Source: Deferribacteres bacterium (GTDB lineage Bacteria > Chrysiogenota > Deferribacteres > Deferribacterales > Geovibrionaceae). From it: a stretch of DNA of 64,000 nt. A program made the translations under genes and the position numbers. This document shows, piece after piece, positions 7,724 through 17,022 of the stretch. The stretch is from positions 248,001 to 312,000 of the forward strand of contig JAEWZN010000007.1 of NCBI GenBank assembly GCA_023395255.1, in the 5' to 3' direction. The notes under the pieces were generated by a model. It was not told the DNA's origin, did not search any database, and was given only the letters and a program-made list of their open reading frames with translations. How positions within the stretch are numbered: position 1 is the first letter of the stretch; every line of letters starts with the position of its first letter.

Positions 7724-9667
7724 CTATTTAATCGGAGTGCCCGCAGTTATGCCGTCAGGGAGAATCAGCACATGGTGATGCTCTCCGTCAAAAGCCGCGA
7801 GAACCATCCCTTCGGAAGTGATTCCCATGAGCTTTGCGGGTTTAAGGTTTGCAACCACAGCAACTGTTTTGCCCTTGAGATCTTCCGGTGCGTAGCTTTT
7901 GGCTATGCCCGCAACTATGGTTCTCTCGCTGTTTTCACCGAGGGAGACTTTCAGTCTGAGGAGCTTTTCGCTTTTCTCAACCCTTTCAGCGTCAAGGATT
8001 TTACCTGCTTTGAGAGCAACTTTCTGAAAATCAGCGAACTCAATGGCGACTGATATGGCCTCAGGTTTTGCCGCTTCCTCTTTTTTAGCTTCTGGAGTGC
8101 GGGTTTTCTGTATGTTTTCCAGCATCTCTTTTTCGTCTATTCTGGGGAAAAGCTGCACAGCTTTGTCAAGGAGTGCGCCTGGTTTAAGCCCGCCTCTTTT
8201 CTTAAGCTCTTCGATCGGTGCGGGAGTTATTTCAGGCTCAAGCCCAAGCTGGGTGCGCATGCTCTCTGCCGTTTCGGGCATAAAGGGGGAGATGAGCGTG
8301 GCTATGAGCCTTGCACCGTCGAGGATTTTATAGAGAACGGAACCTAGCCTGTCCTTGTGCGCCTCGTCTTTGGCAAGAGCCCAGGGGGCGGTGTCATCAA
8401 TGTATTTGTTGAAGGCGCTCACCAGTTCCCACAGGCTTATGAGAGCCTTGTTGAATGCGAGCCCTTCCAGATGCTTCTCAACATCGGCAAAAACTGCGTC
8501 AATCTTTGCGTCCATTGCCTCATCCAGCGGATCGCCGGTTTTGTATTCCGGCAGAACCCCGCCGAAGTAGCGGGTAAGCATGCCGAGGGTACGGTTAAGC
8601 AGGTTGCCCAGATCGTTTGCCAGATCGCCGTTTATACGGTGGATAAGTGCTTTGAAAGAGAAGTCTCCGTCCAGCCCGAAAGGAACCTCACGGAGGAGAA
8701 AATACCTGATGGCATCCACTCCGAAGGTGTCCGCCAGCCAGTAAGGGTCAATGGCGTTGCCGAGGGATTTGGACATCTTCTGCCCCTCAACAGTCCACCA
8801 GCCGTGGGCGAAAACGCTTTTCGGCAGGGGAAGACCCGCGCTCATGAGCATTGTAGGCCAGTATACGGTGTGAAAGCGGAGAATATCCTTGCCCACAACA
8901 TGGTAAGTGGCAGGCCAGAATTTTCTGAAATTTTCCCCATCGTCCTTGTAGCCGAGGGCGGTTATGTAGTTGGTGAGGGCATCGATCCACACGTAGATGA
9001 CATGTGCGGGGTCATTCGGCACGGGTATGCCCCATTTGAATGACATGCGGCTCACGGAGAGATCCTTAAGCCCTTCCCTGATGAATGAGATAATCTCATT
9101 GCGTCTGGATTCGGGTTTTATGAAGTCGGGGTTGTCCTGAATATGTTTCAGGAGTGCGTCCCCGTATTTGCTCATACGGAAAAAGTAGCTGGGCTCCTTA
9201 AGCTTTTCTGTGGCTCTGCCGCAGGATGGGCAGCAGTTTCCGTCCAGAAGCTGGGTCTCTGTCCAGTAGGTCTCGCAGGGGGTGCAGTACCAGCCTTCGT
9301 AGTGGCCGAGGTATATGTCGCCGTTTTCCTGCATTGTTTTAAAGAGCTTCTGCACTGAGTCTTTATGTATCTGATCCGTTGTGCGGATAAAGTCGTCATT
9401 GGAGATATTGAGCTTTTCCCAGAGTCCGGCGAAGCGCTGAACCACGCCGTCGGCAAGCTCCTTGGGGGTTATGCCTCTCTTCTCTGCGGCCTGCTCTATC
9501 TTCTGGCCGTGTTCGTCTGTTCCGGTTAGGAAGAAGACCTCGTGTCCTGTGAGGCGCTTGAAGCGGGAAACAGCATCACACGCAACCGTTGTATATGCGT
9601 GGCCGATGTGAGGCACGTCATTTACATAGTAAATCGGTGTTGTGATATAAAAAGGCTGTTTGGTCAT
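7724..9667 (-). CDS. metG: methionyl-tRNA synthetase
   Basis: A 647-residue class I synthetase that charges tRNA-Met. The HIGH signature is PHIGHAYT near residue 20 and KMSKSLGN lies about residue 300. A zinc knuckle is formed by CTPCETYW and CCPSCGR. The last 110 residues form the OB-fold tRNA-binding domain (FADFQKVALKAGKILDAE onward), which supports dimerisation and tRNA binding. Its ATG overlaps the ricT stop by 4 bp, so it belongs to the tmk-holB-ricT-metG operon. Confidence 0.97.
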   Translation of the reverse strand: MTKQPFYITTPIYYVNDVPHIGHAYTTVACDAVSRFKRLTGHEVFFLTGTDEHGQKIEQAAEKRGITPKELADGVVQRFAGLWEKLNISNDDFIRTTDQIHKDSVQKLFKTMQENGDIYLGHYEGWYCTPCETYWTETQLLDGNCCPSCGRATEKLKEPSYFFRMSKYGDALLKHIQDNPDFIKPESRRNEIISFIREGLKDLSVSRMSFKWGIPVPNDPAHVIYVWIDALTNYITALGYKDDGENFRKFWPATYHVVGKDILRFHTVYWPTMLMSAGLPLPKSVFAHGWWTVEGQKMSKSLGNAIDPYWLADTFGVDAIRYFLLREVPFGLDGDFSFKALIHRINGDLANDLGNLLNRTLGMLTRYFGGVLPEYKTGDPLDEAMDAKIDAVFADVEKHLEGLAFNKALISLWELVSAFNKYIDDTAPWALAKDEAHKDRLGSVLYKILDGARLIATLISPFMPETAESMRTQLGLEPEITPAPIEELKKRGGLKPGALLDKAVQLFPRIDEKEMLENIQKTRTPEAKKEEAAKPEAISVAIEFADFQKVALKAGKILDAERVEKSEKLLRLKVSLGENSERTIVAGIAKSYAPEDLKGKTVAVVANLKPAKLMGITSEGMVLAAFDGEHHHVLILPDGITAGTPIK

Positions 9668-10386
9668 ATGTTTCCTCCTTCGTCTTCCGCCCTGCCCAGA
9701 GTGAACTCAACTTTTGCCGTGTTGCCGTTTTCGTCTATGATGCCGGAGTAGGACTCCTTTTCATAGAGCAGGCAGCACATCAGCCTTCCGCATACCCCGG
9801 ATATTTTTGTGGGGTTGAGGATAAGGTTCTGGTCTTTTGCCATTTTTATGGAGATGTTGTCGAATTTTCTTAAAAAAGTGGAGCAGCAGAACTCCTTTCC
9901 GCAGAGTCCGAAACCGCCGAGCATTTTGGTTGCGTCCCTTACGCCCACCTGACGCATTTCGATACGGGTGCGGAAAACACGGGCAAGATCACGCACCAGA
10001 GCACGGAAATCCACCCTGCCGTCTGAGGTGAAGAAGAAGGTGAGCTTGCTTCTGTCCAGAGTGTACTCCGCCTTAAGCAGCTTCATGTCAAGGTTGTGCT
10101 TCACCACAAGCTCCTTGCACTCGGCAAATGCGGCGGGCTCCTCCTCTATGTTTTTGGCGCGTCTGGCGTAGTCTTCCTCGGTTGCTTTTCGGATAACCTT
10201 CTTCATCTCGTCCATGTTTTTAATAACCATAGGACGGGGGGACAGGATAACCGCGGCGATGTCCTCGCCTTTTTCAGTTTCCACTACAACGTGTTCGCCA
10301 TGCTTGGTTTCTATCCCGCAGGATAAAAAGTCATATATTTTTCCGGCGGGCTTAAACGCCACTCCGGTAACTTCAATCTCTTTCAA
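9664..10386 (-). CDS. RicT/YaaT PSP1-domain protein
   Basis: A 240-residue PSP1 family protein. In Bacillus RicT/YaaT works with RicA and RicF in a Fe-S-containing complex that influences RNA processing. Hallmarks are YTLDRSKLTFFFTSDGRVDFRALVR (quoted in part: DGRVDFRALV), MLGGFGLCGKEFCC and SGVCGRLMCCLLYE. The cysteines in these motifs are the likely cluster ligands. It overlaps holB upstream by 14 bp and metG downstream by 4 bp. The order tmk-holB-yaaT is conserved in many bacteria. Confidence 0.9.
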   Translation of the reverse strand: MKEIEVTGVAFKPAGKIYDFLSCGIETKHGEHVVVETEKGEDIAAVILSPRPMVIKNMDEMKKVIRKATEEDYARRAKNIEEEPAAFAECKELVVKHNLDMKLLKAEYTLDRSKLTFFFTSDGRVDFRALVRDLARVFRTRIEMRQVGVRDATKMLGGFGLCGKEFCCSTFLRKFDNISIKMAKDQNLILNPTKISGVCGRLMCCLLYEKESYSGIIDENGNTAKVEFTLGRAEDEGGNI

Positions 10387-11248
10387 TTAGAACCTCTGTT
10401 ATTTTCGTGAACAGGTCAAACCTGAAAATGTCAAGATTAACATTATAGTTAAGCCTCTGCAAAATATCCAGCAAATAGTTTGAAAACTCAAGCAGAACGG
10501 GATCTCCCGTACTTCTGTATTTTTCCAGAATGAAGCCGTAAAGAACGGAGGAGAAAATTCTAATATCATCTTTTTCTTTCAGACTTTCCAAACGTTTGTA
10601 CAGTTTTTCACCGCTGAGATCCTCAAAAAGCATCCATTTTTCGGAGGCGTTGTTGTCCAGAAAATAAAGAGCCTGCGCCACGGAGCCCGCTGCAAGCTTC
10701 ACAGCGGCATCATAATTTGCAACATCGGGGCGGATCTTTCTGATTATGCTCACCACCTCGCTGTCGCTGAGGCGGGAGAACTCTATGTGAATGCACCTTG
10801 AGCGTATTGTGGGCAGAAGGCGGTCGTATTTGTCGGTAATGAGGAAAAACACAGTGTTCTCCCCCGGTTCCTCAAGGGTTTTGAGGAATGCGTTTGAGGC
10901 TTCGGTGCGCATGTTGTGGGCATTGTCTATTATAAAAATCTTATGGCTTGCAGAATGCGGGCTCATGAATGCGGTTTCCGCCATTCTGCGCACTTTTTCT
11001 ATGGGGATGGAATCATCTTCGAATATGTGGAGATCCGGGTGGTTCAGCGCGTCAACCTGCGCTGAGTGGCGGGAGGCGGATTCCTCAAACAGGCCGCATC
11101 CGCAGAAGAGCGAACGGGCAATCTCACGGGCGAGGAGCTTTTTGCCGCAGCTCTCTTTCCCGCTGAAAATATATGCATGTACAAGCTTTTCCGATTTCAG
11201 GGCCTTGGAGAATATCTCCCTTTCCCTTTCATGGCCTATGTATCTCAT
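10373..11248 (-). CDS. holB: DNA polymerase III delta' subunit
   Basis: A 291-residue AAA+-fold clamp-loader subunit. The P-loop is present only as GKESCGKK. Cysteines in LFCGCGLF keep part of the zinc module. KIFIIDNAHNM, ASNAFLKTLEEPGENT and the SRC motif in TIRSRCIHIE are typical of delta'. It would pair with the DnaX subunit at 47831-49486 in the clamp loader. It overlaps the tmk stop by 4 bp and ricT by 14 bp. Confidence 0.9.
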   Translation of the reverse strand: MRYIGHEREREIFSKALKSEKLVHAYIFSGKESCGKKLLAREIARSLFCGCGLFEESASRHSAQVDALNHPDLHIFEDDSIPIEKVRRMAETAFMSPHSASHKIFIIDNAHNMRTEASNAFLKTLEEPGENTVFFLITDKYDRLLPTIRSRCIHIEFSRLSDSEVVSIIRKIRPDVANYDAAVKLAAGSVAQALYFLDNNASEKWMLFEDLSGEKLYKRLESLKEKDDIRIFSSVLYGFILEKYRSTGDPVLLEFSNYLLDILQRLNYNVNLDIFRFDLFTKITEVLIERD

Positions 11249-11880
11249 TTTATGCTGCTGAGTACGCGGGAGAAGACTTCCTCTACAGTTCCCAGACCAT
11301 CCACCACACGGACATAGCCGTTTTTCTCTGCGAAGGTGAGAAAGCCGTTGCGCACATTACGGAAAAATTCATATGGAAGCTGTTCGAACTTGCCTTCGGA
11401 TTCCTCTTTGCCGTCTTCAATAAGGCGCGCCTTTGCCCTTGTTATGCATGATATGGGCTCGTTATCGATTATAACCGCCGCATCGGGCACAACCTTGAGG
11501 GCTATGCGCTCCAGAGAGGTGTACACGCTTTCCGGTATACCCCGCCCGAAGACCTGATAGGCGAAGGTGGAGGCTGTGAAGCGGTCGCTTATCACCACCA
11601 TCCCCTCATTCAGCGCAGGGATAACCTTCTTGGTGAGGTGTTCCAGCCTGTCCACGAAGAAGAGCATCATCTCCGATTCGGGCTCAAGCTCGTATTTGCT
11701 GGAAAGAAGTCTGGCTCTCAGTTCGGCTCCGATTTCGGTTCCGCCCGGTTCACGGGTGAGGAGCACCTTGCGTCCCAAAGCCCCGAAGTGCTCGGCAAGC
11801 TTAATGCAGTGGGTGCTCTTTCCGCAGCCGTCTATTCCGTCCAGCGCTATGTAAAGTCCGTTATTTTGCCGCGCAGTCAG
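11245..11880 (-). CDS. tmk: thymidylate kinase, no canonical start codon
   Basis: Phosphorylates dTMP to dTDP. The ATP-binding loop GIDGCGKST and the motif LLTREPGGTEIG are clear, as is the downstream DRF motif (VISDRFTAS). The first TTG/ATG/GTG in frame is TTG at 11778, which would cut off the P-loop. Upstream the frame is open to a TAA at 11902-11904 without any ATG, GTG or TTG. A CTG at 11880 lies 6 bp after an AGGGGG stretch and gives 211 residues, normal for Tmk; it is used here provisionally. Alternatively, one missing G near 11862-11863 would restore an ATGA stop/start overlap with the upstream gene. Function is secure; the start is not. Confidence 0.85.
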   Translation of the reverse strand: MTARQNNGLYIALDGIDGCGKSTHCIKLAEHFGALGRKVLLTREPGGTEIGAELRARLLSSKYELEPESEMMLFFVDRLEHLTKKVIPALNEGMVVISDRFTASTFAYQVFGRGIPESVYTSLERIALKVVPDAAVIIDNEPISCITRAKARLIEDGKEESEGKFEQLPYEFFRNVRNGFLTFAEKNGYVRVVDGLGTVEEVFSRVLSSIK

Positions 11881-12793
11881 CAGGATCCCCCTGAAGTTTT
11901 TTTATGGCGTGGGGAAGAGCCTTTATCACGACCTCAAGATTCTCAAGGGCTCCTTTAGGGCTTCCCGGCACATTTAATATTATACTCCCGTTTCTGGTTC
12001 CGCAAACTGCTCTTGATAAAAGAGCGTGGGGAGTCTTTCTGAAACTTTCCATGCGCATGGCTTCCTCGAAGCCGGGCAGACGCTTCTCTATCATCTCCAG
12101 AGTGGCATCCGGCGCTATGTCACGGGGAGAGAGGCCTGTGGAGCCGTTGGTTATCACAAGGTCAAACCCCTGAATATCTACGAGATATTTTATTATGTTC
12201 TTAAGCTGGTCAACCTCATCGGGGATAAGCTCAAGGCGGGTGAAGGAGGGGTTGAGCTCTTTCTTCACCATTTCGATGATGGCGGGGCCTGTCTCATCCG
12301 TGCGCTCGCCTTTGCTCCCCTTATCGCTGAGAGTCACAACGGCAACGGTGATGTTCTCCTTGGGGAGTTTTTCCGCAGCATCGCCGAGGGTTACTGTTCC
12401 GTTCCCTTTTACGATGCCGAATATCCCTTCACGGGGCATAACGCAGTCGCCCGCGGCGTGGTAAATGGCGCATCTGTTATGGCATAGCTTGCCGAGCTGG
12501 GAGATAACGAACTCGACATTATTTATGCGGAGCCTTTCGCCCACTTTCATGCTCACAAGATCAACGCCGATCGTTGTGATGTTCTCCGCGAAGTCGCCCC
12601 CTTTTACCTTGAGGCCTTTTGCCACCATTTTATCAATGCTTTCCTGAGCAAGGAAGCTGACCTGTCTGTGCCATTTGCCCGCGTGGGCATCGGTTGTTAT
12701 GCCGAAATCGTTTTTCATCTCAACCGAGTTTACGGGTGTTTTCTGTACCCCTTTCTTCTCGCTGATGTTTATTGAATGAACTTTACCTGACAA
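11861..12793 (-). CDS. MOSC domain-MogA/MoaB fusion (molybdenum cofactor)
   Basis: A two-domain protein. The N-terminal half is a MOSC domain (FGITTDAHAG, GGDFAENITT, and Cys in LGKLCHNRCAIY), a family that handles sulfur or metal transfer around molybdenum cofactor. The C-terminal half (from about residue 150, ITVAVVTLSDKGSKGERTDE) is a MogA/MoaB molybdopterin-binding domain with TNGSTGLSPRD and NVPGSPKGA. The frame opens at TTG 12811, but only TTG 12793 has a ribosome site (GGAGGT, 5 bp away), giving 310 residues. Separate MOSC and MogA genes are usual, so the fusion suggests both steps are coupled. It is first in the minus-strand operon leading into tmk. Confidence 0.9.
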   Translation of the reverse strand: MSGKVHSINISEKKGVQKTPVNSVEMKNDFGITTDAHAGKWHRQVSFLAQESIDKMVAKGLKVKGGDFAENITTIGVDLVSMKVGERLRINNVEFVISQLGKLCHNRCAIYHAAGDCVMPREGIFGIVKGNGTVTLGDAAEKLPKENITVAVVTLSDKGSKGERTDETGPAIIEMVKKELNPSFTRLELIPDEVDQLKNIIKYLVDIQGFDLVITNGSTGLSPRDIAPDATLEMIEKRLPGFEEAMRMESFRKTPHALLSRAVCGTRNGSIILNVPGSPKGALENLEVVIKALPHAIKKLQGDPADCAAK

Positions 12794-12965
12794 TTTGGAC
12801 CTCCGGTTCAAATAAAGAATGTGTGTGCCGCCCCTGCTGACGGCCGTTTGTTTTCACAGTATTCATCCGGAAGGAAAATTAAAGTAAAAACTTTTATTTT
12901 TCCGAATTTACATGCAAAATAAATAATTCAGTTCCTAATGTCAATGAACCTTGAAGGAGTCACCG

Positions 12966-13904
12966 ATGAGAGTGTTCGAAAACAACCCCGCTTCCATAGG
13001 CGGTACGCCGCTTGTGAAGCTTAACAAAATATGCGCGGCGGATAATACTTTTCTGGTCAAGATAGAAGGGCGCAACCCCGCTTATTCTGTAAAATGCAGG
13101 ATAGGTGCTGCTCTCCTCTGGGATGCTCTGGAAAAGGGGACGCTTAAAAAAGGGATGACGGTAATAGAACCCACCAGCGGCAACACAGGTATAGGTCTTG
13201 CCTACGCCGGAGCCGCGATGGGGATAAAAGTTGCCCTGATCATGCCCGACAACATGAGCGCGGAGCGCAGAATGCTGATGAACGCCTTCGGGGCGGAGTG
13301 CATACTCACTGACGGTAATCTCGGCATGAAAGGCGCAGTGGACAAGGCTGTGGAAATGGCGCAGAAAGAGCCGGACAGATACTATCTTCCCCAGCAGTTT
13401 GAAAACCCCGCAAACCCCGCAGTCCACCGCAGGACAACAGGCGTTGAGATATGGAACGATACTGACGGTCAGGTGGATGTGATCGTATCAGGCATAGGCA
13501 CAGGCGGAACAATTACAGGCATTGCTCAGTATCTCAAGCTGGATAAAAAGAAGGATGTACTCGCTGTGGGTGTTGAGCCTGAGGGCAGCCCGGTTATCAG
13601 CCAGTTTATGGCGGGCAGACCGATGGTTCCGGGGCCCCACAAGATTCAGGGGATCGGCGCAGGCTTTATACCGAAAACTCTGGATGTGAGCCTTATTGAT
13701 AAAATGGTCGCTGTGCCGGATGATGCCGCTTATGACTGGACAAAAAGACTTGCCGCGGAAGAGGGCATTCTCGCCGGAATCTCCTCCGGTGCAGCGGTTT
13801 GGGCAGCGGACACCGCAGCTAAGGAACTCGGCCTCCATGGAAAAACAATTGTGATAATCCTGCCCGATTCAGGGGAAAGGTATTTGTCTGCGAATATATT
13901 CTAG
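12966..13904 (+). CDS. cysK: cysteine synthase (O-acetylserine sulfhydrylase)
   Basis: PLP enzyme forming cysteine from O-acetylserine and sulfide. The PLP lysine is about residue 43 in NPAYSVKCRIG. The substrate loop TSGNTG and the phosphate-binding GIGTGGTITG are both present, as is GISSGAA. The start at ATG 12966 follows AAGGAG at 6-bp spacing; an in-frame TTG at 12951 lies ahead of that site and is rejected. The protein has 312 residues. It is followed 7 bp later by an exported protein of unknown role. Confidence 0.95.
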   Translation: MRVFENNPASIGGTPLVKLNKICAADNTFLVKIEGRNPAYSVKCRIGAALLWDALEKGTLKKGMTVIEPTSGNTGIGLAYAGAAMGIKVALIMPDNMSAERRMLMNAFGAECILTDGNLGMKGAVDKAVEMAQKEPDRYYLPQQFENPANPAVHRRTTGVEIWNDTDGQVDVIVSGIGTGGTITGIAQYLKLDKKKDVLAVGVEPEGSPVISQFMAGRPMVPGPHKIQGIGAGFIPKTLDVSLIDKMVAVPDDAAYDWTKRLAAEEGILAGISSGAAVWAADTAAKELGLHGKTIVIILPDSGERYLSANIF

Positions 13905-13911
13905 GTGCTGT

Positions 13912-14781
13912 ATGCGCGTTTCTGCCGTTTTGCTGTTCTGCTTGTTTGCGTTTGCCGCTTCCGCCGCGGAGAAAAACCCGTTTGAAGCGCTCTACCCCTC
14001 CGCTTCTTCCGTTACTGCGGAGGAGCTGGGGATCTTCTTTGAAAAGAATACGGTAAACTGCTCCTCAAAGGCTTCCGTGAAAGGTTTTCTCGCTCTTTCA
14101 AGGGTTGTTTACGGCTATGAGGAGGGGAACATATACGCTGAGGCGTTCCGTACAAATTTTAAGAAATGCCCCGATGCCTTCATGGCGGAGCTTGCTGCTG
14201 CGCAGGATGATGTTCAGGCATGCGTAATATTCCGCCTGACCAACTCGGAGAGTGAGGATGATTCATTTGACGAGAAACTGGCAGGTTACCTGACCGGAGA
14301 AAAATATGCGGGCATTGCAGAAATATACGATGCCTCACCCCTGTGCCAGTTTGATGAAAAAATCACAGGTAAATTTGATTTCGCATTCGTTTTCGAAAAC
14401 TTCGCCCGCCTCGCACCCGCTGAGACAGAGACCGCTTACTCACAGTATTATCCCGAAGTCTTCCTCTGCAAAAACAGGGCACAGGTAAAAAACTTTCTCA
14501 GAATCTCCCGCCTTCCCCTTGAGGAGGACGCACTGGACAGATATTACTCCGCCCTTGCCCTCACGCTGATCCGCAGCCCCGAATGTTTCCTCACGGAGCT
14601 TGCCGCATCGCCTGAGCCTGTGCGCAGCTGCGTGGTTTCATACCTGAAATCAACACCGTTTAATAACCAGACCGAAATAGCGCTCACCCTCGGACTGTTC
14701 GAGGCAAATCCCAAATTCACCGGAATACTGGGGCTGTATTTCAACGCCGAACCCGAATGCGAGGTCTTTGAGGAGAAATAG
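13912..14781 (+). CDS. exported protein with a duplicated four-cysteine domain
   Basis: Not recognised. 289 residues with a signal peptide (VLLFCLFAFAASAAE), probably periplasmic. The mature part is two copies of one domain of about 130 residues. Copy 1 has VKGFLALSRV, CPDAFMAELAA and VQACVIFRLT; copy 2 has VKNFLRISRL, SPECFLTELAA and VRSCVVSYLK. Each copy carries four cysteines at matching positions (NC, KKC, QAC, PLC against FLC, PEC, RSC, PEC), consistent with two disulfides per copy or metal/heme-free structural pairs; no CXXCH is present. It starts 7 bp after cysK, so co-transcription is likely, but no link to cysteine synthesis can be shown. Confidence 0.8.
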   Translation: MRVSAVLLFCLFAFAASAAEKNPFEALYPSASSVTAEELGIFFEKNTVNCSSKASVKGFLALSRVVYGYEEGNIYAEAFRTNFKKCPDAFMAELAAAQDDVQACVIFRLTNSESEDDSFDEKLAGYLTGEKYAGIAEIYDASPLCQFDEKITGKFDFAFVFENFARLAPAETETAYSQYYPEVFLCKNRAQVKNFLRISRLPLEEDALDRYYSALALTLIRSPECFLTELAASPEPVRSCVVSYLKSTPFNNQTEIALTLGLFEANPKFTGILGLYFNAEPECEVFEEK

Positions 14782-14879
14782 ACAGGTTACAACATCGCTA
14801 AACAAATTTAAGCAAAACCAAACATTATCCTTTACATTTGTTCATGTACATTGTAGATTTTATTGAATTCAGAAATTCA

Positions 14880-14998
14880 GTTTTTTGGGAAGAGTTTGAG
14901 AAACACTTTTTTTCGTTAAAAAGGGTTTCTCAGTAATATTAATATTTTCCGGGGAAACTTTTTAGGAACAAAGTTCCCCCGAACCCCCTCAAAAACTC
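14880..14998 (+). repeat. two-hairpin composite intergenic repeat, copy 1
   Basis: Left part: GGGAAGAGTTTGAG leading into a hairpin GAGAAAC/GTTTCTC with CTTTTT/AAAAAG (14898-14931). Right part: GGGGAAACTTT paired with AAAGTTCCCC, then CCGAACCCCCTCAAAAACT. The same order and flanks occur at 38931-39057. Fragments occur at 42018-42040 (left end, minus strand) and 42406-42457 (right end). It lies between the exported protein and leuC. Confidence 0.7.
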
Positions 14999-15027
14999 AC
15001 TTTCCCTTTAAACAAGGAGATATAGCG

Positions 15028-16422
15028 ATGGGCAAAAATCTTTTTCAGAAAGTATGGGAAAAGCACCTTGTGCGTGAGCTTCCCAGCGGTCAGTCCCAGC
15101 TTTTCATCGGGCTGCATCTTATTCACGAAGTCACCAGCCCTCAGGCTTTTGCCATGATCAGGGAGCTTGGGCTCAAGGTGGCTTATCCGGACAGGACATA
15201 CGCAACCTGCGATCACATTATCCCCACGGACGGGCGTGAGCGTCCCTTTGCCGATCCCATGGCAGAGGAGATGATGCAGGCTATAGAGGCTAATACAAAG
15301 GAATTCGGCATAAAGTTTTTCAACCCTGAGTCAGGCGCGCAGGGTGTTGTGCATATAGTCGGTCCTGAGCAGGGGCTTACCCAGCCGGGGATGACCGTTG
15401 CCTGTGGTGATTCGCACACGGCGACACACGGCGCTTTCGGTGCAATCGCCTTCGGGATAGGCACAAGCCAGGTGCGTGATGTTCTCGCCACGCAGACAAT
15501 GACGATCTCTCCGTTTAAGGTGAGGAAGATTGAGATAAAGGGCAGGCTGGGCGAAATGGTTACATCCAAAGATGTAATCCTTCATGTTATCCGTAAACTG
15601 GGTGTAAACGGCGGTCTTGGCTATGCTTACGAGTTCTGCGGCGAAGCTGTGAAGAACATGAGCATGGAAGCGAGAATGACCCTCTGCAACATGGCGATCG
15701 AAGGCGGCGCAAGGGTAGGCTATATCAACCCCGATGAGGTGACTTTCGAATACCTCAAGGGCAGACCTTATGCACCCAAAGGCGAAGAGTTTGAAAAACG
15801 CAAAGCATACTGGAAGAGCATAGCCTCCGATGCTGACGCTGAGTATGATGATGTTGTGGTTTTTGACGCAGCAGAGATAGAGCCCATGGTCACATGGGGA
15901 ATCAACCCTGAGCAGGGCATAGGCATTTCGGAAAGCATACCCGCACCTGTGAATGAGACTATGAAGGAAGCCCTTGAATACATGAAGTTCGGCGCTGGCG
16001 ATAAGATGGAAGGCAAAAAAATAGATGTATGCTTCATCGGAAGCTGCACCAACGGACGCATAGAGGATTTCCGTCTGGCGGCTAAATATCTTAAAGGGCG
16101 GAAGGTTGCTTCCCATGTGAGGGCGCTTGCGGTTCCCGGCTCTTACGAGGTTAAGGCGCTCGCCGAGAAGGAAGGGCTGGACACTGTTTTCAGGGAAGCG
16201 GGTTTCGAATGGCGTGAGCCCGGCTGCTCCATGTGCCTTGCCATGAACCCCGACAGGCTCAAAGGGGATCAGATAAGCGCGTCCACCTCAAACAGAAACT
16301 TCAAAGGACGTCAGGGTTCCTCCACAGGTAGAACATTGCTTGTGAGCCCGGTTATGGCTGCCGCAGCGGCTGTTGAGGGCTGTATTGCCGACTGCAGAAA
16401 AACCTTCGGGGGTGTTAAGTGA
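15028..16422 (+). CDS. leuC: 3-isopropylmalate dehydratase large subunit
   Basis: The [4Fe-4S] aconitase-family subunit that, with LeuD, isomerises 2-isopropylmalate to 3-isopropylmalate in leucine synthesis. 464 residues. Conserved motifs are [31 protein letters not shown] and [13 protein letters not shown]; the cluster cysteines lie in the last two. The start follows AAGGAG at 9-bp spacing. leuD begins within its last codons (4-bp overlap). Neither leuA nor leuB is nearby. Confidence 0.95.
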   Translation: MGKNLFQKVWEKHLVRELPSGQSQLFIGLHLIHEVTSPQAFAMIRELGLKVAYPDRTYATCDHIIPTDGRERPFADPMAEEMMQAIEANTKEFGIKFFNPESGAQGVVHIVGPEQGLTQPGMTVACGDSHTATHGAFGAIAFGIGTSQVRDVLATQTMTISPFKVRKIEIKGRLGEMVTSKDVILHVIRKLGVNGGLGYAYEFCGEAVKNMSMEARMTLCNMAIEGGARVGYINPDEVTFEYLKGRPYAPKGEEFEKRKAYWKSIASDADAEYDDVVVFDAAEIEPMVTWGINPEQGIGISESIPAPVNETMKEALEYMKFGAGDKMEGKKIDVCFIGSCTNGRIEDFRLAAKYLKGRKVASHVRALAVPGSYEVKALAEKEGLDTVFREAGFEWREPGCSMCLAMNPDRLKGDQISASTSNRNFKGRQGSSTGRTLLVSPVMAAAAAVEGCIADCRKTFGGVK

Positions 16423-17018
16423 AGCTTGAAGCGATAAAACAGGTAAAGGGCACGGCTGTTCCCGTTCCCGGAGATGATATAGACACGGACAGAATTATCC
16501 CCGCCAGATACCTCAAGTGCGTCACTTTTGACGGTCTTGGGCTTGCGCTCTTCTTTGACGAGCGTTTCGGTGAGGGGGGCAAACCCCTCGGACATCCGGT
16601 GGATGCTCCTGAATACAGAGGCGCAAGGTTCATCATCAGCGGCAATAACTTCGGCTGCGGCTCATCCCGTGAGCATGCCCCGCAGGCAATAATCCGCGCG
16701 GGCTATGATGTCATAATCGCCGGAAGCTACGCGGAGATATTCTTCGGAAACTCAACCACGCTGGGCATAGTCTGCGTAACTCTTCCCGATGCGGAAAGGG
16801 CGGAGCTTATGGCGCTGGTCAAAAAAGAGCCCAAAGCGGAGTTTGTGCTTGATGTGGAGGGCAGAACACTCACCGCAGGGGGCAAAACATATAATGTGGG
16901 CATAAAGGACGGCGCAAGAAAGGCTTTCCTCGACTGCACATATGACTCTCTCGCGCAGCTTCTCTCCGGCAGAGCGCAGACAGCTGAGCTTGAGGCGGCA
17001 CTGCCTTACAGGTTCTAA
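16419..17018 (+). CDS. leuD: 3-isopropylmalate dehydratase small subunit
   Basis: The swivel-domain partner of LeuC. 199 residues with [16 protein letters not shown] and the substrate-binding loop [16 protein letters not shown]. The GTG start overlaps the leuC TGA by 4 bp, so the subunits are translationally coupled. The protein is of the roughly 200-residue proteobacterial type, not the shorter archaeal type. The operon runs directly into a mosaic repeat tract. Confidence 0.95.
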   Translation: MKLEAIKQVKGTAVPVPGDDIDTDRIIPARYLKCVTFDGLGLALFFDERFGEGGKPLGHPVDAPEYRGARFIISGNNFGCGSSREHAPQAIIRAGYDVIIAGSYAEIFFGNSTTLGIVCVTLPDAERAELMALVKKEPKAEFVLDVEGRTLTAGGKTYNVGIKDGARKAFLDCTYDSLAQLLSGRAQTAELEAALPYRF

Positions 17019-17022
17019 TATG

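Noticed and set aside
11245..11778. tmk starting at TTG 11778
   Set aside because: It would remove the P-loop, which is encoded intact just upstream in the same frame.
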